NCBI GenBank assembly: GCA_947462865.1
Contig: CANHRW010000020.1
Location: 1-17,406 of the forward strand
Length of the DNA stretch: 17,406 bases
Direction: 5' to 3'
DNA from: Bacteroidota bacterium
GTDB lineage: Bacteria > Bacteroidota > Bacteroidia > UKL13-3
This document shows positions 13,263 through 17,406 of this stretch, in pieces; the first letter of the stretch is position 1, and each line of letters opens with the position of its first letter. The position numbers were made by a program, and so were the translations under genes. The notes under the pieces were generated by a model. That model was not told the origin of the DNA. It was given only the letters and a program-made list of their open reading frames with translations, and made no database searches.

Positions 13263-14618
13263 ATGAAACATCTTTTCTACTTTCCAATTATATTGTGGGG
13301 TTTGTGTGCTTGTAGTCCAGTTCACTCTTACTTAAAAAAAGGAGATGCCTGTTACCAGCAAATGGATTATGATCAGGCTGCAACATTTTACTTCAATATT
13401 TTGTTGTTGGATAGCAATCATTCAGTTGCAAAGGAAGCTTTAAGTAAAACAGGCAATTTAGTGTTGATTTCAAAGTTTAGCCGCTTTGGACGTTTAATTT
13501 CAGAGAATAGAAACCAAGAAGCTATTCAGCAATATTTAAACAATAAACGCTACTTCGAAAAGGTAAAATCTGTTCATGTGTACCTCAACTGGCCTACCAT
13601 GTATGATGGTTTATTTGAGGATGCAAAATTTGATTTTGTGAATCAAACAATAGACGAACTTAAATTGTCTATCCATCAACATAAATATGACAAGGCTGAA
13701 CTGTTGATGGAACAAGTTGCTGCATTTGAGCCTGTTTTCGTCAATGCGACAGTTACTAGATTGGCTACTTGCTCTGATGCATTTGCCAAGTATGCGCAAC
13801 AATTATTGCATCAAGGTAAATCATACAAAGCCTATCAAATCATTAAAAAATCAGAAACATTTCTACTCTCATCTAATTTATCAAAAACATTGTTAGCAGC
13901 TGTTTTGCAATCATTGACAAAGCGAATGGTTGTTTTACCTATAGAGGAACAAATAAAGTCAGCTAATTTTGCAGAACTGTTTTCTCAAAAAATGCAAATT
14001 GAATTGGCTTCCATTCAGCCAGATATCATACAATTGATTCCGGCTAATCAAATTGAGCGTGTTTTAGCTGATTCAATGAGGCGTTCCAATCAGATTGAAC
14101 CTATTTCCAAAATCTTGCTCAAGAATGGAATTCAGCTCTTCTTGCAAATTGCAGTGAATGAATACAAAGAAACATCAGTAAATCCATCTCAGCCTGATTC
14201 TTTGATTGGCTATTTAGCTTTTATTCAAAAAAGCCAAGTGAATGAAAAGCCTTTACCAGTATCAGTCATTCGCTTCAAGCCAGTTAAATACGGCTCTTTG
14301 AAAAAGTTAAACCAAATTGAAGCTCGCATTACATATAGGTTGGTAGATTGTAAAAGTCAATTGACGATTGTCGAAAACACGATTTCTCTAAATCAATCAG
14401 ATTCATTTCATTCTTACTTTTACAATGGTGATCTCAATCAATTGTATGAACGGTTACCTCAAAACAATCAAATTCCCGAACGAAATCCCTTATTTTATGA
14501 ACAGTTTAATTTAGTTGCTAAATCCATAACTGAACTTAAAGTCATTCGACAAGAACTAGCTGATATGTTTGTAAAGCGTTCTTTGGAAGACCTAGCAATT
14601 TACCTAAAACAAGACTAA
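13263..14618 (+). CDS. TPR lipoprotein with a CsgG/LpoB-like C-terminal half
   Basis: The product is 451 residues and I do not recognise a named family. The N-terminus has a lipoprotein signal with lipobox LCAC and Cys17 as the likely lipid-modified residue. A TPR-like pair follows (YLKKGDACYQQMDYDQAATFYFNILLLDSN, 23-52), then a long helical region to about 230. From about 235 the pattern changes. FAELFSQKMQIELASIQPDIIQLIPANQIERVLADS, ILLKNGIQLFLQIAVNEY and EARITYRLVDCKSQLTIVENTISL follow the order of elements in the CsgG/LpoB fold: helix plus strand, a GA-x-x-x-x-G-x-V-like strand, and a RL-x-D-x-KT-like strand. That suggests a periplasm-facing lipoprotein that assists an envelope complex. 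The fold assignment is inference from pattern alone. It starts 3 nt after argS. Confidence 0.65.
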   Translation: MKHLFYFPIILWGLCACSPVHSYLKKGDACYQQMDYDQAATFYFNILLLDSNHSVAKEALSKTGNLVLISKFSRFGRLISENRNQEAIQQYLNNKRYFEKVKSVHVYLNWPTMYDGLFEDAKFDFVNQTIDELKLSIHQHKYDKAELLMEQVAAFEPVFVNATVTRLATCSDAFAKYAQQLLHQGKSYKAYQIIKKSETFLLSSNLSKTLLAAVLQSLTKRMVVLPIEEQIKSANFAELFSQKMQIELASIQPDIIQLIPANQIERVLADSMRRSNQIEPISKILLKNGIQLFLQIAVNEYKETSVNPSQPDSLIGYLAFIQKSQVNEKPLPVSVIRFKPVKYGSLKKLNQIEARITYRLVDCKSQLTIVENTISLNQSDSFHSYFYNGDLNQLYERLPQNNQIPERNPLFYEQFNLVAKSITELKVIRQELADMFVKRSLEDLAIYLKQD

Positions 14619-14651
14619 ATGACATCTTTTTTGTTTGATTTGAATAAATAA

Positions 14652-14666
14652 AAGACAAAATGTCTT
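14652..14666. promoter_or_regulatory. Perfect inverted repeat upstream of the small heat-shock gene (possible operator)
   Basis: AAGACA and TGTCTT form a perfect 6-bp inverted repeat around AAA, ending 5 bp upstream of a candidate -7 element and 51 bp upstream of the start codon. It could be an operator or a weak hairpin of the preceding transcript. No T-run follows it, so it is not an obvious terminator. It is not the CIRCE sequence. Confidence 0.3.
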
Positions 14667-14671
14667 CTATT

Positions 14672-14679
14672 TATGTTTG
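14672..14679 (+). promoter_or_regulatory. Candidate Bacteroidota -7 promoter element (TATGTTTG)
   Basis: TATGTTTG matches the Bacteroidota -7 consensus TAnnTTTG exactly and lies 38 bp before the small heat-shock start codon. No TTTG sits at the usual distance upstream; the nearest (14639-14642) is too far. The match alone could be chance in AT-rich DNA. Confidence 0.35.
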
Positions 14680-14717
14680 GTATTTGAATTGACCGAATAG
14701 GGTAAAACAATTCAATA

Positions 14718-15164
14718 ATGAACACACCATACAAATTCAATCACAACAATTTATTGGCAGACAGCATCATGGATGCTCAACTTGCAAAACTGTTACATTC
14801 ATTTCAAATTCCAGTAAAAAACACCTCAAAATCGGCTCAATTTATTCCACATTTAGATGTATTTGAAACCAATACTTCTTTTAAATTGATGTTTGTTTTA
14901 CCTGGCTTTAAAAAAGAAAATTTAAAAATTGAAATTGATAAAAAATATTTAATATTGCATGGTGAAAAGCATTTAGATGCCTCTGAAAAAGATACAAAAC
15001 AACACTTACTTGAAAGTTTTTATGGTAAGTTTTCCAGAAAAATTCAACTTCCAGAACAAATTGACACCAATTCTCTAGAAGCTGAATTAAAGGATGGAAT
15101 TTTAACCATCCAAATTCCGAAAACTGAACTAAAACAAAACAAGACCCAAGTTGTTATAAAATAA
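14718..15164 (+). CDS. Small heat-shock protein (Hsp20/alpha-crystallin family)
   Basis: An ATP-independent holdase chaperone that binds unfolding proteins as an oligomer in the cytoplasm. The product is 148 residues, a normal size. After a variable N-terminus of about 40 residues comes the alpha-crystallin domain. It has PHLDVFETNTSFKLMFVLPGFKKENLKIEI (44-73, with the LPG-x-x-KE-x-LKI motif), YLILHGEKH, YGKFSRKIQLPEQID (102-116) and the signature ELKDGILTIQIPK (123-135), where family members have A-x-x-x-[ND]-G-[VI]-L. It appears to be transcribed alone. A 99-bp gap with a candidate -7 box and an inverted repeat lies upstream, and a strong intrinsic terminator lies 40 bp downstream. Confidence 0.93.
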   Translation: MNTPYKFNHNNLLADSIMDAQLAKLLHSFQIPVKNTSKSAQFIPHLDVFETNTSFKLMFVLPGFKKENLKIEIDKKYLILHGEKHLDASEKDTKQHLLESFYGKFSRKIQLPEQIDTNSLEAELKDGILTIQIPKTELKQNKTQVVIK

Positions 15165-15203
15165 TTCAAGTTAGGGGTAGCTTGAGTTTTCATAGGTTAA
15201 AGG

Positions 15204-15232
15204 CCCGGTTATTCATAACCGGGTCTTTTTTT
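15204..15232 (+). terminator. Intrinsic terminator after the small heat-shock gene
   Basis: CCCGGTTAT (15204-15212) pairs perfectly with ATAACCGGG (15215-15223), followed by TC and a run of seven T. The GC-rich base of the stem and the T-run make this the one clear rho-independent terminator in the window. It separates the heat-shock gene from ribF. Confidence 0.9.
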
Positions 15233-15279
15233 ATATTTCAGCCTATGATGTAAAGTAAATACCTAAATTCGCAGCCAAG

Positions 15280-16224
15280 ATGAAGGTGTACAATTCTATA
15301 GCAGAAATGCCACAAATTACCAATGCCGTAGTTACGCAAGGTACTTTTGATGGAGTTCATTTGGCTCACCAACAAATTCTCAAAAGACTCAAACAAATTG
15401 CACTGCAAATCAATGGTGAAACTGTGCTCATTACTTACGAGCCCCACCCCAGGATGGTTTTATTTCCTGACGACCACGGACTTAAACTCATTTCAAGTAT
15501 TGACGAGAAAATAGCTTTATTGGAAAAACAAGGTATAGACCATTTATTGATCTTGCCTTTTACCATTGAGTTCTCAAAATGGAGTTCGCTTCAATTCATC
15601 AAGGAAATCATTGTAGATGCCATCCATACAAAGTATTTGGTCATTGGATACAACCATAGGTTTGGTAAAAACCGTGAAGGTAGTTTTGAACACTTAAAAA
15701 CCTATTCATCTGCATATGGTTTTGAAGTTCAAGAGATTCCTGTTCAAGAAATTGATAATTTGTCTATTTCTTCAACTAAAATCAGGGAAGCATTGTTTAA
15801 GAGCAATTGCATACTGGCCAAACACTACTTAGGCTATTTTTATTCGTTTCATGCAACAGTAGTAAAAGGGAAGCAGTTAGGTAGGCAAATAGGATTTCCA
15901 ACTGCAAATCTCATTTTAACAGATTCAGATAAAATTGTTCCTGCTAACGCGGTATATGCAGTTTTCGTGGAAATTGCCACTCAATTGTACAAAGGAATGA
16001 TGAATATTGGCAACAATCCGAGCATTCCTGAAAAAGATCATACAATTGAAGTCCACATATTTGATTTCAATGAAGACCTTTATAATCAAAGGATCAGGGT
16101 ACATTTTGTTGATAAACTAAGAGACGAAATGCGCTTCCATTCTCTAGAAGATTTAAAAACTCAACTCAATAAGGATAAATTGCATGCTATCGCTGTCTTA
16201 GAACAAGATCCTTATGAAATTTAA
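15280..16224 (+). CDS. ribF: Bifunctional riboflavin kinase / FAD synthetase
   Basis: Converts riboflavin to FMN and then FMN to FAD using ATP, in the cytoplasm. The product is 314 residues, a normal length. The N-terminal nucleotidyltransferase (FAD synthetase) domain shows GTFDGVHLAH (21-30), TYEPHPRMVLFP, VIGYNHRFGKNREG (121-134) and ISSTKIREAL (163-172). The C-terminal riboflavin kinase domain shows VVKGKQLGRQIGFPTANL (194-211), MMNIGNNPSI, and EVHIFDFNEDLYNQRIRVHFVDKLRDEMRF. It starts 47 bp after the terminator hairpin, so it has its own promoter. Its end overlaps the start of the M23 peptidase gene by 11 nt, suggesting translational coupling. Confidence 0.97.
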   Translation: MKVYNSIAEMPQITNAVVTQGTFDGVHLAHQQILKRLKQIALQINGETVLITYEPHPRMVLFPDDHGLKLISSIDEKIALLEKQGIDHLLILPFTIEFSKWSSLQFIKEIIVDAIHTKYLVIGYNHRFGKNREGSFEHLKTYSSAYGFEVQEIPVQEIDNLSISSTKIREALFKSNCILAKHYLGYFYSFHATVVKGKQLGRQIGFPTANLILTDSDKIVPANAVYAVFVEIATQLYKGMMNIGNNPSIPEKDHTIEVHIFDFNEDLYNQRIRVHFVDKLRDEMRFHSLEDLKTQLNKDKLHAIAVLEQDPYEI

Positions 16225-17182
16225 AGTAGTCGTTTTTAGTATATTTTTTAGTTTATTTACACAGGTTGGTTTTGCGCAGGTTTTAACAGATCCAGATATG
16301 GCATTGCCAGACTCTTTGCAGCTCAGTGAACTGGAAGAAGAAGAGGAAGAAGAGGCTGAATCTGAAGAATACGATAGTTTGGTTATTACCCCAAGTAATA
16401 AATATTGGGATTTTATCAGACCTCGTAATTTTTATTTTGATACTGCTTTTGCACCAGCATCACAATTTTATACTAAATGGGATACCATTACTATTAATCC
16501 TTACAAGCAAGATTTAAAAGCAATGGAAGATACCATTAATTTGGTATTGGGAAATTATGATGATTGTGCATTTCATCCTCCTGCCATTGGTGATTTAAGT
16601 TCAGGATTTGGATTTAGAAAATGGGGTAGACGTTTGAAATTTCATTTTGGAACCGATATCCGAATGGAAGTTGGAGACCCTGTTTATGCAGCGTTTGAAG
16701 GGGTGGTTAGAATAGCCAAAAGAAGTGCCGATTACGGTTATGTTGTTTTAATTAGACATAACAATGGTTTAGAAACCTTATATGCGCATTTCTCTCAATT
16801 ATTGGCATACCCTGGACAGCCAGTTAAAGGTGGCGACATCATAGGCTTAGCAGGAAGTACAGGCCGATCTACTGGGCCACATTTACATTTTGAAGTCAGG
16901 TTCAAGGGAGAAAAAATCAATCCATCTACTTTGATTCATTTTCCGAGTGGTTCACTATTAGCCGATACCTTTCAAGTTGAAAAAGGTTGTTTCAAACATT
17001 TGTATGAGGTTAAATCAGCAAAATTAAAAGCGCTAGTTCCAAAATATACAAAAGCCCGAAAGAACGATACCATCAGAAAAATAGCTGCCAGGTATGGTTT
17101 GAGTGCAAAAAAACTAAGCCGTTTAAATAGGGTATCTTCTAAAGCCAAACTAAAAAAAGGTAGACGAATCAGATTGCGCTAG
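16214..17182 (+). CDS. M23 family metallopeptidase with C-terminal LysM domain
   Basis: The product is 322 residues and a probable peptidoglycan endopeptidase exported across the inner membrane. A signal peptide (MKFKVVVFSIFFSLFTQVGFAQ) precedes an acidic stretch (40-53, mostly Glu). The M23/LytM core runs from GFGFRKWGRRLKFHFGTDIR to about residue 240. Zinc ligands are H144 and D148 (HFGTD) and H225 in HLHFE (223-227), with catalytic H192 in LYAHFSQL, so the site is complete. A LysM domain (about 276-322: YTKARKNDTIRKIAARYG, then LSRLNRVSS, KLKKGRRIRL) would bind glycan chains. Having the LysM after rather than before the catalytic domain is less usual but known. The start overlaps ribF by 11 nt. 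Its TAG stop shares CTAG with the stop of the convergent hydrolase gene. Confidence 0.93.
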   Translation: MKFKVVVFSIFFSLFTQVGFAQVLTDPDMALPDSLQLSELEEEEEEEAESEEYDSLVITPSNKYWDFIRPRNFYFDTAFAPASQFYTKWDTITINPYKQDLKAMEDTINLVLGNYDDCAFHPPAIGDLSSGFGFRKWGRRLKFHFGTDIRMEVGDPVYAAFEGVVRIAKRSADYGYVVLIRHNNGLETLYAHFSQLLAYPGQPVKGGDIIGLAGSTGRSTGPHLHFEVRFKGEKINPSTLIHFPSGSLLADTFQVEKGCFKHLYEVKSAKLKALVPKYTKARKNDTIRKIAARYGLSAKKLSRLNRVSSKAKLKKGRRIRLR

Positions 17183-17406
17183 CGCCTTTTCAAAAAATTC
17201 AATACCAAATTGATTAGCAATAAAGGTTGGTCTGCATGTACCCAATGACCTGCATTTTCAATGGTCTCAAGGCTGTATCTTGGAAACAAATCTTTCATTT
17301 GTTGGCTGTCTGAATCTTGTATATAAATAGAATTACCTCCTCTAATAAAAAGGGTGTCACCTAAAAATTGTCTGTTTGGAGCTATTGCCTGTACTACCTG
17401 ATTATA
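17179..17406 (-). CDS. Alpha/beta-hydrolase, C-terminal part (5' end outside window)
   Basis: Read on the - strand, an open frame enters from the right edge and ends at TAG (17181-17179), giving 75 residues: TLFIRGGNSIYIQDSD, MKDLFPRYSLETIENAGHWVHADQP, then LLLINLVLNFLKRR. The order LFIRGGNS-Y / F-P / IE-AGHW-HA-QP is the end of the alpha/beta-hydrolase fold, with the catalytic His in GHWVHA. This resembles the YbfF/ABHD11-type esterase group. The nucleophile serine lies outside the window. The gene converges with the M23 gene, overlapping by 4 nt at their stops. Confidence 0.85.
   Translation of the reverse strand, partial: YNQVVQAIAPNRQFLGDTLFIRGGNSIYIQDSDSQQMKDLFPRYSLETIENAGHWVHADQPLLLINLVLNFLKRR

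Noticed and set aside
16326..16517. A 63-codon frame inside the M23 peptidase gene.
   Set aside because: It is an out-of-frame shadow of the Glu-rich segment of a well-supported gene.

Overview
The window is AT-rich DNA that most likely comes from a member of the Bacteroidota. The support is two secreted proteins with C-terminal tails of the type IX secretion (T9SS) sorting kind (IYPNP... followed by a short beta-rich domain), a Bacteroidota-type putative porin, and signal peptides ending in a Gln right after the cleavage region. The sequence does not identify a species.

Region 1 (about 1-4120) is accessory DNA. Three accessory genes lie on the + strand: the C-terminal end of a HigA-like antitoxin, a RhuM-type protein with a degenerate phospholipase-D-like C-terminal half, and a Fic-domain (probable AMP-transferase) protein with a DUF4172-type N-terminus and a winged-helix C-terminus. 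They are separated by 400-900 bp spacers built from a small set of repeat blocks used in mosaic fashion: a triple hairpin, a bulged hairpin with compensatory changes, an A/T-tract hairpin, a GACAGCAA inverted repeat, and several longer non-palindromic blocks. Repeat sequence starts 10-25 bp after each stop codon, so each gene looks like a cassette joined to a repeat. No integrase, transposase or canonical attC core is visible here. This array is the best candidate for something undescribed. The Fic gene also carries four copies of TGCGGWGAATA around its start, a likely autoregulatory operator.

Region 2 (4224-10017, - strand) is a tight four-gene operon read right to left: a GNAT-like protein, two tandem paralogous LVIVD (choice-of-anchor B) proteins with T9SS tails, and a putative outer-membrane porin. 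The junctions are an ATGA overlap, a 1-nt gap and a 32-nt overlap.

Region 3 (10114-14618, + strand) diverges from region 2. It is a compact run of a peroxiredoxin-like protein that keeps a single cysteine, a classical SDR oxidoreductase, arginyl-tRNA synthetase, and a TPR lipoprotein whose second half resembles the CsgG/LpoB fold.

Region 4 (14718-17406) holds a small heat-shock protein with a strong intrinsic terminator, then ribF (riboflavin kinase/FAD synthetase) overlapping an M23/LysM peptidoglycan peptidase. Last comes the end of a convergent alpha/beta-hydrolase whose stop codon shares CTAG with the peptidase stop. Regions 3 and 4 are ordinary core-type genes.
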